Of a stretch of DNA of 64,000 bases, positions 33,926 to 42,031 are shown piece by piece. Position numbers and translations under genes: made by a program. The notes below the pieces were generated by a model. It did not search any database. It worked only from the letters and a program-made list of their open reading frames with translations, and was not told the DNA's origin. Numbering within the stretch: position 1 is the stretch's first letter; every line of letters begins with the position of its first letter. The stretch lies in contig NZ_JABFAM010000009.1 in NCBI RefSeq assembly GCF_013623775.1, positions 1 to 64,000 of the forward strand, read 5' to 3'. This stretch comes from Rufibacter sp. XAAS-G3-1 (GTDB lineage: Bacteria; Bacteroidota; Bacteroidia; Cytophagales; Hymenobacteraceae).

Positions 33926-34318
33926 ATGAGTCTCATTATTGATCTTCTTGTAAGTGCGGGGATACTCCTGCTGTTGGCGTATATTATGCCGCAAGTGACC
34001 ATCAGAAGCTTTTGGACGGCCCTTTGGGTAGCCATTTTGGTGGGTATTCTCAACGTATTAATTGGATGGATACTTACCTTCCTCCTTAACCTGGTCACGT
34101 TCTTCTTACTGGAGTTCCTGGTGAAGTTGATAGTATCTGCGATTGTCATCAAAATAGCCGACAAACTCGTGCGCGGGTTCGAGATCAAAGGGTTCTGGCC
34201 GGCCTTGGTGATTGCTCTGGCCTTGTCTTTGGCAAGCACGTTCATCAACCAATCCAATGATGACGAACAGGAAATGATGTCTTCTTCCCAGAACTTCCAT
34301 ATTGAAATGACTGCCTAA
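33926..34318 (+). CDS. Small membrane protein of the phage holin 4_2 / YvlD family
   Basis: 130 residues with four predicted transmembrane helices in the first 110 (SLIIDLLVSAGILLLLAYIM, TALWVAILVGILNVLIGWIL, LVTFFLLEFLVKLIVSAIVI, FWPALVIALALSLASTFIN) and a short polar tail. The VLIGWIL..LLNLVTF..L pattern and the FEIKGFWPALV loop are typical of this chromosomal family, whose name recalls holins but which is not usually phage-borne. Function unknown. A strong terminator follows. Confidence 0.82.
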   Translation: MSLIIDLLVSAGILLLLAYIMPQVTIRSFWTALWVAILVGILNVLIGWILTFLLNLVTFFLLEFLVKLIVSAIVIKIADKLVRGFEIKGFWPALVIALALSLASTFINQSNDDEQEMMSSSQNFHIEMTA

Positions 34319-34330
34319 ACGTTTCATAAG

Positions 34331-34384
34331 CTGAAATGCAAAAAGGCTGGACACCGAAAGGTATCCAGCCTTTTTGCATTTCAG
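34331..34384. terminator. Bidirectional-looking terminator
   Basis: Arms CTGAAATGCAAAAAGGCTGG(A) and (T)CCAGCCTTTTTGCATTTCAG, 21 bp, with a 12-base loop; T and A tracts inside the stem. Confidence 0.85.
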
Positions 34385-34706
34385 TACCACTGTTACATGA
34401 TTGGTGGGCCATAGAAGGAGAGATTGAAGCACCAGAACCTACCCCTGCCACTCCGAGGAGGGAAATACTTCTAGCTGTTCGGGAGTTCTACTCCGCCGCG
34501 AACCACGGGCAGGTGTTGCAAAAGAAGGGGACTGGAACTCCCCGGCAGCTTGCTTCCAAAGTGGAACTCCGAAAGAGCGGTCTGTTCTTTGGAATTCTCA
34601 GAACATCATTAGCCGCTCATTTTTCCCTACAAGATTAGCCAAGGAGAGGGAAATATGCCTTTGCTGTCCAATAACAGGCAATGCATCCAATAACCGTTAC
34701 GGCCCC
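34385..34706. other. Gene-free stretch with GGAGTTC/GAACTCC hairpin motifs
   Basis: Contains GGGAGTTCTACTCC, GGGGACTGGAACTCCCC and GTGGAACTCCGAAAG, an arrangement of successive short hairpins similar in style to family G but of different sequence. Probably another dispersed composite element; no second copy is in the window. Confidence 0.4.
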
Positions 34707-34782
34707 TTCTATGGCGCGGATTTACTTCCGTGACTTGCCATTCGGTAATCTTAAGTCACGGAAGTAAATCCGCGCCATAGAA
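34707..34782. repeat. Inverted repeat with 29-bp perfect arms
   Basis: Arms 34707-34735 and 34754-34782 are exact complements (core GCGCGGATTTACTTCCGTGA) around an 18-base loop. A half copy lies at 29840-29866. Confidence 0.9.
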
Positions 34783-34799
34783 AAAGGGTTTTGCTCCTT

Positions 34800-35070
34800 T
34801 CCCAGTTCCAGTCTTCCCCGAGCGCGCCTCGCTTCTGGCCCTGGATAGACAGCTACTAAGAGGAACAGACCTGCCGGGCCGAAAGGGCAGTGCGCGAGGG
34901 GAAGACGTGGCCCCGCGGCCGTGAGCGCATACCGCCAAGATGAAACAATACAGCACCTGCACCCACGCAAAAAGCGATCAAGCCAAGGGAACAGCAAACT
35001 GCATGCACCCACCAATACCCACGCAAAAACGAAAAGCCAAGGGAACAGCTTAAGGCTTGCACCCACCCAA
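34800..35070. repeat. GC-rich structured element with a duplicated 3' part
   Basis: Hairpin-rich segment (CTGCCGGGCCGAAAGGGCAG, GGCCCCGCGGCC), then two imperfect copies of CACCCACGCAAAAA...AGCCAAGGGAACAGC (about 34960-35010 and 35015-35052). The open frames across it (for example minus strand 34722-35066) have no coding signature. I remember similar stretches being annotated as short hypothetical proteins in related genomes, so it is probably a dispersed non-coding element. Confidence 0.5.
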
Positions 35071-35144
35071 TCTACTCAATAGAAGCCAATTCCAGGCAGA
35101 GGCTAAAGCGCCGAAAGGAACCAAGGGTATTATGAGAAGAAACT

Positions 35145-36077
35145 TCAATACCCCTGCGAAAGATCTACTTGATCCACCACCGCTTGCCCTGCCAGAAAAA
35201 GGTGGAGATTTGACAGAAAGCGATCAATTTTCCCTTCCGTTTCCTGCGCCTGACCACCGCCCGTATGCTGGGTAAGAATGACATTGTCCATGCGCCAAAG
35301 CGGACTTTCCTGGGGCAATGGTTCCTGCTGGGTGACGTCCAGCACGGCTCCGGCCAAATGCCCAGACTGTAAAGCCGCTATCAAGGCTTTTTCATCTGTG
35401 GTGTTGCCGCGGCCTACGTTGGCGTAAACGCTGCCTTTTTTCATTTTCAGCAGGAAATCCTCCGAGACATATTTATCCAGGTTGCCTGGAAGGGTATTGA
35501 TGATGATGTCTGTCTGGGGCAAGTGCTGGAAAAGCGCCTCTCGGGAATGAATCTCGGCGGCCGGGTTCTGGCGGGCCGTCATTTTTACCCGCGTCCCAAA
35601 GGCTTCCAGCATTCTTTTGACCGCTTTGCCAATGGTACCGGCCCCTAGGACAATCGCTGATTTCTGGCCCAGTAGCTCCAGGGTGAAACGCACCTTTTTC
35701 GCTTGCCAGCTTTTCTCCTGCTGTAGTTTCAACAAGGTAGGAATGCCGCGGTAAAAGGCCAGAATGCCACCCACCATGGTTTCGGCACAGGCATCGGCGA
35801 AGAAATCCCCCATGTTGGAAACCATGGCTTTTACCTCAAGCTGCTTGTATTGATCAAAGCCCGCCGAATCTAACTGCCAGAATTTCAAAGGAGGGTGAAT
35901 AGAAGAAAACCAGTGGGAGGGAGGGTTGCCGAAAATGACCTCTGCCTGGGCAAAGGCGGTTTTGCTTTCCTCTTCGGTGGCGTTGCTATGGAAATACGCT
36001 GTGACGTTGGCCGGAAGTTTTGCCTCTAAATAGTGTTGCTTTGGGGGGGCAAGTTCTGAGTAAATATACAGATTCAT
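35145..36077 (-). CDS. D-2-hydroxyacid dehydrogenase
   Basis: 310 residues. NAD(P)-dependent reductase/dehydrogenase of the D-isomer-specific family. Rossmann motif VLGAGTIGKAVKR (about 143-155); catalytic Arg in ANVGRGNTTD, Glu in DVTQQEPLP and His in ILTQHTGGG. Closest in feel to glyoxylate/hydroxypyruvate reductase-like or phosphoglycerate-dehydrogenase-related proteins; the substrate is not readable. Not the same subfamily as the lactate dehydrogenase at 58167-59156. Stands alone. Confidence 0.88.
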   Translation of the reverse strand: MNLYIYSELAPPKQHYLEAKLPANVTAYFHSNATEEESKTAFAQAEVIFGNPPSHWFSSIHPPLKFWQLDSAGFDQYKQLEVKAMVSNMGDFFADACAETMVGGILAFYRGIPTLLKLQQEKSWQAKKVRFTLELLGQKSAIVLGAGTIGKAVKRMLEAFGTRVKMTARQNPAAEIHSREALFQHLPQTDIIINTLPGNLDKYVSEDFLLKMKKGSVYANVGRGNTTDEKALIAALQSGHLAGAVLDVTQQEPLPQESPLWRMDNVILTQHTGGGQAQETEGKIDRFLSNLHLFLAGQAVVDQVDLSQGY

Positions 36078-36182
36078 TTTAATGGGGGTAAAGCTGAAAT
36101 GAAAAAGAAAGGCACTTCATCTGAAGCCCCATTCTGTAATTATGTTTAATAGAAGCAAAGCCAAGTACCGAGGCAGAATTGT

Positions 36183-36226
36183 CTTTTACGCTACTGTCCT
36201 CCTGAAAGGAAGACAGTAGCGTAAAG
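36183..36226. repeat. Hairpin with a remnant family M core
   Basis: Arms TTTACGCTACTGTC and GACAGTAGCGTAAA (14 bp) enclose CTCCTGAAAGGAA, which matches the family M inner end (TCCTGAAAGGA). Confidence 0.6.
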
Positions 36227-36283
36227 CATATGATTCAAAATAAGCACCCGCCATAAGGCACCAGCCGTACCTAGAGCGATCTG

Positions 36284-36320
36284 CGTTTAAGGCCTTCTTT
36301 TACGAAAACAGGCGTAAAAC
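36284..36320. repeat. Family P palindrome
   Basis: CGTTTAAGGCCTTCTTTTAC then GAAAACAGGCGTAAAAC; directly downstream of the nucleoid-protein gene on the minus strand. Confidence 0.6.
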
Positions 36321-36324
36321 AGGC

Positions 36325-37368
36325 TTATTCCTCGTCTTCAAAATAGAGTTTGTAGTATTTACGTCCGTCTTCGTCTACGCCTTTCTCAATCATGTCTTTG
36401 TTTCCGTGGATGTATACGTGAAAGTTCTTGTCTAACTTCAGGACGCTCTTAAAAACCCGCGCCTGTTTTTTCACGGCCTGCGGCGAGATGTCAAAACTGT
36501 CTTCCAGTTCAATGTCATAGTTCTGCCGGTACTCGGTGTCATAGTTCCGGAAAGATTCAATCAATTCTGGCTGCTGCCCGAACACCTCTGCCTCAAACTC
36601 TTCCTTGTCATACGTCTCGTGCTTGTTGAAGTACTCAACAGAGCGGTTCAGTAACACAATCTGGTCGGTTTTCTCTACCTCAAATTCCTCTGCCATGCGC
36701 TCAGAGATGAATTCTTTGGTAAGGTTGAGCAGGTGGTTGGTCTGGTGAAACTCATTGCTGAGCTGGGTGAGCCCCAGAAAATTCTCGCGCCAGTATTGGG
36801 CTTCCTCGCCGCGGTTCTGGTTGTCCATAATGGCCACCATGAAACCCTCTTCAGGCTTGGTGTTGAAGATGAGGCAGCCTTTGTCAAATTTGTTGCTGTC
36901 AATGCCCTCCAGATAGGCTATGGAGAAATCACGGTTCTTACGGCTCACGTCAAAATAGCCGTTCTTTACCTCGGTTTTAAAGATACCCACGGCTTCTACC
37001 ACGCGCTCTTCCATCTCGCAGTTGATGAAATGGCAGATGTACAGCTCGCCGGGCTTGATTTTAGGGTGCGTGGTGTTTTCAAACAGATGGCGCGCTATGT
37101 TCCGGGAATTCTCATGAAAAGCCTCTTTGTCGGCGAAGATGTTCTCGGCGTAGCTGTACACCTCATTGAACTGCAGCGATGACGGATGGCTGAATCTGAA
37201 CCGCTCATGGGCCTGGGCAAACTTCCCCAGGAAGAACTTTTCCAGCTTCTCTGTGAGGCTATCCCCAAAGTCGAAAGGGTTTTCTGACAAGGTTAATTTC
37301 TGCTCCAGACCTTTGTTGCCCACGTGGTGGATGGAGAGGTGCGTAAGAGAGGCGGTGTCAAATTTCAT
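36325..37368 (-). CDS. Nucleoid-associated protein (NdpA/YejK family)
   Basis: 347 residues, the NA37 family length. Characteristic elements: LSIHHVGNKGLEQKLTLS at the N-terminus, YICHFINCEMEERVVEAVGIFKTE in the middle and IYHG-like VYIHGNKDMIEKGVDEDGRKYYKLYF at the end. YejK of E. coli is found on the nucleoid and binds topoisomerase IV and gyrase subunits; a similar topology-linked role is inferred here. No operon partner. The region just upstream contains a histidine-kinase remnant on the other strand. Confidence 0.88.
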   Translation of the reverse strand: MKFDTASLTHLSIHHVGNKGLEQKLTLSENPFDFGDSLTEKLEKFFLGKFAQAHERFRFSHPSSLQFNEVYSYAENIFADKEAFHENSRNIARHLFENTTHPKIKPGELYICHFINCEMEERVVEAVGIFKTEVKNGYFDVSRKNRDFSIAYLEGIDSNKFDKGCLIFNTKPEEGFMVAIMDNQNRGEEAQYWRENFLGLTQLSNEFHQTNHLLNLTKEFISERMAEEFEVEKTDQIVLLNRSVEYFNKHETYDKEEFEAEVFGQQPELIESFRNYDTEYRQNYDIELEDSFDISPQAVKKQARVFKSVLKLDKNFHVYIHGNKDMIEKGVDEDGRKYYKLYFEDEE

Positions 37369-37477
37369 GGATGTGTGCTAGTAGGTGCGTCCTGAGAATC
37401 TACAAAACGCCAAAAATACGGAATCTCCGCTACCCGTGGGGTTATCTAAGCGAAATAAAGAAGCAACCGGAACTTCT

Positions 37478-37512
37478 GTTTAAGGCTGTTTTCCGGAAAA
37501 GACCCTCAAAAC
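37478..37512. repeat. Family P palindrome
   Basis: GTTTAAGGCTGTTTTCCGG then AAAAGACCCTCAAAAC, immediately upstream of the histidine-kinase remnant. Confidence 0.55.
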
Positions 37513-37539
37513 ACGCGTGCTTGCGTACACTCCTGAGTT

Positions 37540-37721
37540 GGGAAATCAACCTCAACGCTTTGGCAGATGAGTACCTGCGCCTGAGCTACCACGGCCTGCG
37601 CGCCAAAGACAACACGTTCAATGCCGGGTTGGTCACCGACTTTGCGCCTGATTTGGAAAAAGTGGCTATATTCATGAAAGCTACTTACCATGAAACCTAC
37701 TTAACATATAATAAGCTATAA
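37540..37721 (+). pseudogene. Histidine-kinase fragment
   Basis: The reading LNALADEYLRLSYHGLRAKD, then NTFNAGLVTDFAPDLEKV, matches the linker between the dimerisation helices and the ATP-binding N-box in a large group of Bacteroidota sensor kinases, where it normally continues with VPQDxGRVLLNLxNNAFYAV. Here the match ends after LEKV and the frame closes with unrelated residues. No HisKA histidine, N, G1 or G2 box is present, so this is a decayed piece only. A P palindrome borders it upstream and a half M element lies downstream. Confidence 0.6.
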
Positions 37722-37840
37722 GAACGTAGTATAGTCACCTATAGAATAGTCTTATAATTTATATTATGTTAAGTATTGTTTATGTCAATTCACACAACAA
37801 GCAAGTGCCTATTATTTTCATGACAGAGATGTTTTATACC

Positions 37841-37910
37841 GCTTGTCCAGCTCGCCCACCAGATCCTTCCAGGACAACGAAATAGATAACTTGATCTGTC
37901 CTGCTCCTTC
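37841..37910. repeat. Family M element, right half only
   Basis: CGCCCACCAGATCCTTCCAG, GACAAC, and then CTGTCCTGCT, matching the inner arm and outer part of the right end. The left half is missing. Confidence 0.65.
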
Positions 37911-37994
37911 CTGTAGAAATCAAGGTATAAAAGCTGTTTTTTCTCCTGAACAGATTTGATGCCTAATTGCAATGTTTACGCCAAAGCCATCCCT

Positions 37995-38861
37995 ATGAAA
38001 ACGTTTCTTGTACCCACCGATTTTTCTAAGAACGCCACCCACGCGCTTGACTACGCCGCTGCCTTAGCAAGCGAGGTTAATGGGAAATTAATTATTGTGC
38101 ATATCGTGCGCTTAATTGTGCTCCCGGTACGAAGCGGAAATATTGTTTGCCTCAGTGAAGAAACAGAAATAGACTTTAACTTAGAGTTACAGAAAATTTC
38201 AAGCAGGTTGCAATTGGAACGTAAGGTTACATGTACAATAGAAACTATCTGCCAATATGAAAACGGCCCTTTCCAAGCAGGCCTGAACCAAGTAGTACAA
38301 GACAAAAAGGTAGATTTGGTTGTAATGGGTACAAAAGGCGCTACAAATTTATTTGATAAACTTATTGGCACAAATACCTTTGAATTCATTAAAATAGCTG
38401 TCTGCCCGGTTCTTGCTATTCCATCAAGCGCCAACTATTCTGGTATCAAAAGAATAGCCTACGCTTGTGATTTTGAAAGCGAGGAAACCATTTTCCTGCA
38501 ACAGTTATTTAGCCTTGCCAAACCATTTGGTTCTGAGGTATCTATCATAAATATTCATACTGACAATGAACTTGACATTGTAGTTGATGAGCAAATCATT
38601 AGGGATATCACTACCCGCTTTTCCGGAAATAGCTATAGCATTTCTCAAATTAAAGAGGAGGATGTGGTGGCGGGACTTAATAAGTTTATTGAGGATAATA
38701 GCATGGATCTGCTGGCTGTTTCTATTAAGGAGCGGAGCTTCTCTGAAAAATTGTTTCATAGCAGTACTAGTAAGCAGTTGATTTATTATACTATGCTGCC
38801 TTTGCTCGCTTTACCAGAAAAACCTTATCAAGAGTTATTAAAAGGGAACAATTTGAAATAA
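37995..38861 (+). CDS. Universal stress protein, two tandem Usp domains
   Basis: 288 residues from the ATG at 37995 (MKTFLVPTDFSKNATHALDYA); the in-frame start 39 bases upstream adds a non-conserved tail. First Usp domain about 1-145 with the ATP-binding-type loop VMGTKGATNLFDKLIGTNT and CPVLAIP; second about 150-288 (RIAYACDFES..., PLLALPEKP), where the glycine loop is degenerate. Tandem Usp proteins of this length are common in Bacteroidota, usually induced by redox or energy stress. Codon use and base composition are more A+T-rich than the neighbours, as in the next gene, suggesting a shared origin. Confidence 0.88.
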   Translation: MKTFLVPTDFSKNATHALDYAAALASEVNGKLIIVHIVRLIVLPVRSGNIVCLSEETEIDFNLELQKISSRLQLERKVTCTIETICQYENGPFQAGLNQVVQDKKVDLVVMGTKGATNLFDKLIGTNTFEFIKIAVCPVLAIPSSANYSGIKRIAYACDFESEETIFLQQLFSLAKPFGSEVSIINIHTDNELDIVVDEQIIRDITTRFSGNSYSISQIKEEDVVAGLNKFIEDNSMDLLAVSIKERSFSEKLFHSSTSKQLIYYTMLPLLALPEKPYQELLKGNNLK

Positions 38862-38984
38862 TGCCTATTTAGTATTTTCATCATACTCTATATTTCATCT
38901 TAAGGCGCATTAATGGGAATGCCTTATATGTTTTAGGCTAAAAAATGAAAAATAATTTCTGCCTCTAAAATTATTTTTAGATAT

Positions 38985-40436
38985 ATGGTCTACGTACTAG
39001 CGGTTCTGCCAATAGCCGTTTTGATAATTGTTTCGTTAATACGCGGGGTAAAAGAAGCTGTTTTGGCAGGACTGCTGGTAACTACAATCTTATTTTTTTA
39101 TTGGGGGGCGTCCGTTTACCATTATTTAGGTACGTTGGCTGTTTCGTTGGTTACTACCCTAAATATTCTAATGATAGTCTTTGGAGCGACCTTCCTGTAT
39201 ACTATCATGGAGAAAACCGGCTTGATAAACCAGATCACCCATTCACTGGATAACCTCCACCCTTCTAAAGAAATTAAATTTTTTCTGCTGGCCATTGGGC
39301 TTACTGCTTTTTTTGAGGGAGTAGCCGGTTTTGGTACGCCGGGGGCCATTGTGCCGTTGCTCCTTATGGCCATGGGGTTTAACGCAGTCTTATCGGTGTC
39401 GGTGGTATTATTGTTTGATGGAGTATTTTCTATGTTTGGCGCGATAGGAACCCCCTTGCTGACCGGCTTGCAATTACCGCTTCACCTTTCAGACAGCGCA
39501 GTAAAAACAATTGCGCTATTTTCGGCAGTAGCTTCGGTATTGGCAATGTATGGCTTATTCTTTTTTGTTTTCCGGCAGTTTGATCATTACAAGATACCGC
39601 TCCAGCATAAAAAACAAGTTTACCTGTTGTTCTCTTTTTTTGCCGTTCCATTTTGTTTCTTGGCTTGGCTGATACCCGAAATGGCTACCGTACTGGCCGC
39701 CCTGGTCATGTTGGGACTATCAGTTATCTATTTGAAAGGCTATAGAAAAAGATTGAATTTGCGCTGCTGGTTACCTTATGCCCTGCTGGCTGTTTTGTTG
39801 CTGCTGCCTAAGTTATTTAATCCATTGCACCGCTGGATTGGTTGGGACATAACATTTAATAATATGTTTAATTCAGATATTGATGCTTCTTTGAAACCGA
39901 TGCAATCGCCTCTGATTCCCTTTCTTTTGGTTGGTTTGGCTGTCGTATTCTTTACCAGAAGTAAATCTTGGTATCTAAAGCAAACCACTGCCAAAACCTT
40001 AGCGGTGTTTTTGGTTCTTTTCCCTTCCATAGCCGTTGCTCAGCTAATGATAAATTCGGGTGTTAGCCAGCCGTCCATGGTAAATTGTATTTCGGGCATG
40101 CTGGCCAAAATGGGAAGCATCTATCCTGTTTTTTCTCCATTTATAGGAATTATTGGAACTTTCATAACTGGCAGTACTACTATTTCTAATGTTGTCTTTG
40201 GCCCATCTCAGTTGGCCACGGGGTTGTCACTTCAAATTCCTACAACCCTTATCCTATCATTTCAGCTTACCGGAGCTTCCCTAGGAAATGCAGTTTGTTT
40301 ATTTAACATAATTGCCGCCGCCTCGGTTGCCAACCTACAAAACCACAAAGATGTGTTAGCCCATAATCTGGCCCCCACCCTCTGTGGCGGTTTGTTATTT
40401 GGTTTGTTAGGCTGGTTGGCTACATCTATCATTTAA
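38985..40436 (+). CDS. lldP: L-lactate permease family transporter
   Basis: 483 residues, about 12-14 transmembrane helices. LldP/GlcA-type permeases co-transport lactate or glycolate with protons. Markers: the G-A-T-F motif VFGATFLYTIMEKTGLI, LTAFFEGVAGFGTPGAIVPLLL, the DGVFSMFGAIGTPLL segment and the C-terminal GTFITGSTTISNVVFGPSQ plus TGASLGNAVCLFNIIAAASV. These match the family closely, though the protein is some 50-70 residues shorter than typical LldP. It follows the Usp gene after 123 bases. Both are A+T-rich and lie between element fragments, so acquisition by transfer is plausible. Lactate exchange fits with mgsA and D-lactate dehydrogenase elsewhere in the window. Confidence 0.88.
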   Translation: MVYVLAVLPIAVLIIVSLIRGVKEAVLAGLLVTTILFFYWGASVYHYLGTLAVSLVTTLNILMIVFGATFLYTIMEKTGLINQITHSLDNLHPSKEIKFFLLAIGLTAFFEGVAGFGTPGAIVPLLLMAMGFNAVLSVSVVLLFDGVFSMFGAIGTPLLTGLQLPLHLSDSAVKTIALFSAVASVLAMYGLFFFVFRQFDHYKIPLQHKKQVYLLFSFFAVPFCFLAWLIPEMATVLAALVMLGLSVIYLKGYRKRLNLRCWLPYALLAVLLLLPKLFNPLHRWIGWDITFNNMFNSDIDASLKPMQSPLIPFLLVGLAVVFFTRSKSWYLKQTTAKTLAVFLVLFPSIAVAQLMINSGVSQPSMVNCISGMLAKMGSIYPVFSPFIGIIGTFITGSTTISNVVFGPSQLATGLSLQIPTTLILSFQLTGASLGNAVCLFNIIAAASVANLQNHKDVLAHNLAPTLCGGLLFGLLGWLATSII

Positions 40437-40545
40437 AATCAGTAAGCGTATGTTAGAACGCCCTCCATTTCATTCTAAAGGAAACAAACTCTAGGGGCCT
40501 AAACCGTTGGTGCTATTAGACGTGTATTTCTCCTGTTTTACGCGC

Positions 40546-41103
40546 TTAAAAGTCAAACTTAAACCTCCCTCTAATGCCTAGCTCAGACACTCCGGGGTTC
40601 TCCAGGTAAGTCAGGCGTTTCACCACGTCTACCCGGAAGAACTTGAAGAGGTTCCCCATTCCCACGCTGGCTTCCACGTACGGTTTTCTGTCCAGGGAAT
40701 GCGTGGTGGGCAGGCCCGTCGCATACGCGGGGAAAGCCAACAGCTCACGATTTAATTGAGGAGCATTCTCGTCCCGAACCTTGCCGTACAGCACTTTCAC
40801 CGTCGCATACTCGCGCAGTTTGGTATGCTTGATCAAAGGCAGTTTGTTAAAGGTGAACCCGTTGAAACAATGGTCAATGTTGATACTGGCGTACTGGTCA
40901 CTTACAAACTCCAGGAAATTCATGAGGTTGTACGCTTGTATCTGGTACGAGTAACTCTGGTTGGCCCGGTGAATGGACAACAACGGGAACGGAACCTGCC
41001 CGAAGATATAGCCGCCTTCGACGATCACGTCTGAATACCCGAATTGGGACAGATAGAAGCGTTTGGCCACAGTAAGCGTCAGGTTTTGGTAATCGGTGGT
41101 TCC
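40546..41103 (-). pseudogene. DUF5686-family outer-membrane protein, C-terminal fragment
   Basis: About 185 residues that match only the C-terminal barrel of DUF5686/carboxypeptidase-regulatory-like proteins: FLSQFGYSDVIVEGGYIFGQVPFPLL, the NLMNFLEFVSDQYASI stretch, FNKLPLIKHTKLREYATVKVLYG, VGMGNLFKFFRVDVVKRLTYL and the terminal GIRGRFKFDF. Full members are about 800 residues. The frame stays open past the ATG at 41070 (reading TDYQNLTLTV) up to about 41100, where a family G element begins. Nothing of the missing part is seen on the far side, so the gene was cut at the element junction and its 5' part lost. Confidence 0.8.
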
Positions 41104-41241
41104 CGCCGAGTCTGGAGACTCGCTTCATCGTTTGTCACCAGACTGGAGTCTCGCGCTAGTTGGTTTTAAACCTGTGAGGTCTTGGAGACCTCACAGGTTA
41201 CCGCGTTTTAGGCCCGTTTTCCGCAAAACAAGCTCAAAACG
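41096..41241 (+). repeat. Family G composite hairpin element, full copy
   Basis: GTGGTTCCCGCCGAGTCTGG start; hairpins 1 and 2 (CGAGTCTGGAGACTCG; GACTGGAGTC), hairpin 3 CCTGTGAGGTCTTGG/AGACCTCACAGG, and the P palindrome CGTTTTAGGCCCG...CAAAACG. Truncates the DUF5686 gene. Confidence 0.85.
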
Positions 41242-41279
41242 TCCTTTTTCAGCTCACAGAGCACGCCAACCCGAGTCTT

Positions 41280-41317
41280 CGTTTTCAGGCTGTTTTACTG
41301 AAATTAGCCTGAAAACG
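41280..41317. repeat. Family P palindrome
   Basis: CGTTTTCAGGCTGTTTTAC and TGAAATTAGCCTGAAAACG, nearly perfect outer arms. The rest of 41318-41507 shows nothing further. Confidence 0.75.
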
Positions 41318-41507
41318 AAGACCCAGGCAGACGTACGCGTCCAGTTAAAAAATGAGTAAACTCTAAACCGGGTCTAGTCAGAGCATGTCTCTTCACAGGA
41401 GATTTAAGGCGCATCCCGTATCATTCACCCATTCTATAGCCCATCGGGACAACTTTACCTTCGTTTTATCGGTAGTCATGAAGTGACCTTACTAATTCAA
41501 GTAACCT

Positions 41508-41888
41508 ATGGCAACACAGACCTCCTTTGATGAACTACTGAATACAAAGCAGAAAAAACTGGCTTTCTTCCAGAACCTGATTTTAGTAGCTATTGCAGAC
41601 AATTATTTAGATCAGCAGGAAAGCGATTTCCTGGTGGAGATTGGGCGGAAATTGAACCTGACGGAGGAAGACACCTCTCCCATTGCGGACAACCTGTCTG
41701 TGCTTTCCTTTATTATTCCTGAAGAAGGACTCCAGAAAACCATGGAGCTGCAAACGCTGGTCATGATGGTCTTGCAAGACGGCAGACTTGATAAAGCAGA
41801 GTACAACCTGTGCTTGGAATACGCCAGACGAATTGGTTATAGCAAAGACATGCTGGATGAGTTCATTGAAAGCTTAAGCCCGTCCTAA
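41508..41888 (+). CDS. TerB-like small acidic protein
   Basis: 126 residues, all-alpha. The opening FFQNLILVAIADNYLDQQES, with a hydrophobic helix followed by an acidic DxxxDxxE turn, and a second similar helix pair QTLVMMVLQDGRLDKAEYNL recall TerB/tellurite-resistance-like and DjlA N-terminal-like domains, which bind metal ions through such acidic clusters. Function in this organism unknown. Monocistronic, with its own strong terminator at 41951. Confidence 0.6.
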   Translation: MATQTSFDELLNTKQKKLAFFQNLILVAIADNYLDQQESDFLVEIGRKLNLTEEDTSPIADNLSVLSFIIPEEGLQKTMELQTLVMMVLQDGRLDKAEYNLCLEYARRIGYSKDMLDEFIESLSPS

Positions 41889-41901
41889 CCAATTTGCAAA
41901 G

Positions 41902-41939
41902 TCGTTTTAAGCCTTATTTCTGAAATTCGGGTTAAAAAC
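41902..41939. repeat. Family P palindrome, degenerate
   Basis: CGTTTTAAGCCTTATTTCTG then AAATTCGGGTTAAAAAC. Confidence 0.5.
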
Positions 41940-41950
41940 ACTCTCTATAC

Positions 41951-41992
41951 AAACCAAAGAGCCTCTTATGTTAGTAAGAGGCTCTTTGGTTT
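41951..41992. terminator. Bidirectional terminator between convergent genes
   Basis: Arms AAACCAAAGAGCCTCTTA and TAAGAGGCTCTTTGGTTT (18 bp) with a six-base loop. Confidence 0.9.
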
Positions 41993-42031
41993 AAGAGGGA
42001 TTTCCAGGGAAGAATTCTGTTCCCCTGTGGG

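Noticed and set aside
33926-34318. Holin-family name as evidence of a prophage
   Set aside because: No phage gene is nearby, and this family is usually a chromosomal membrane protein.
34722-35066. Minus-strand frame of 114 codons rich in Cys, Arg and Leu
   Set aside because: Overlaps a 29-bp inverted repeat and a duplicated GC-rich segment; composition follows the repeat, not a protein.
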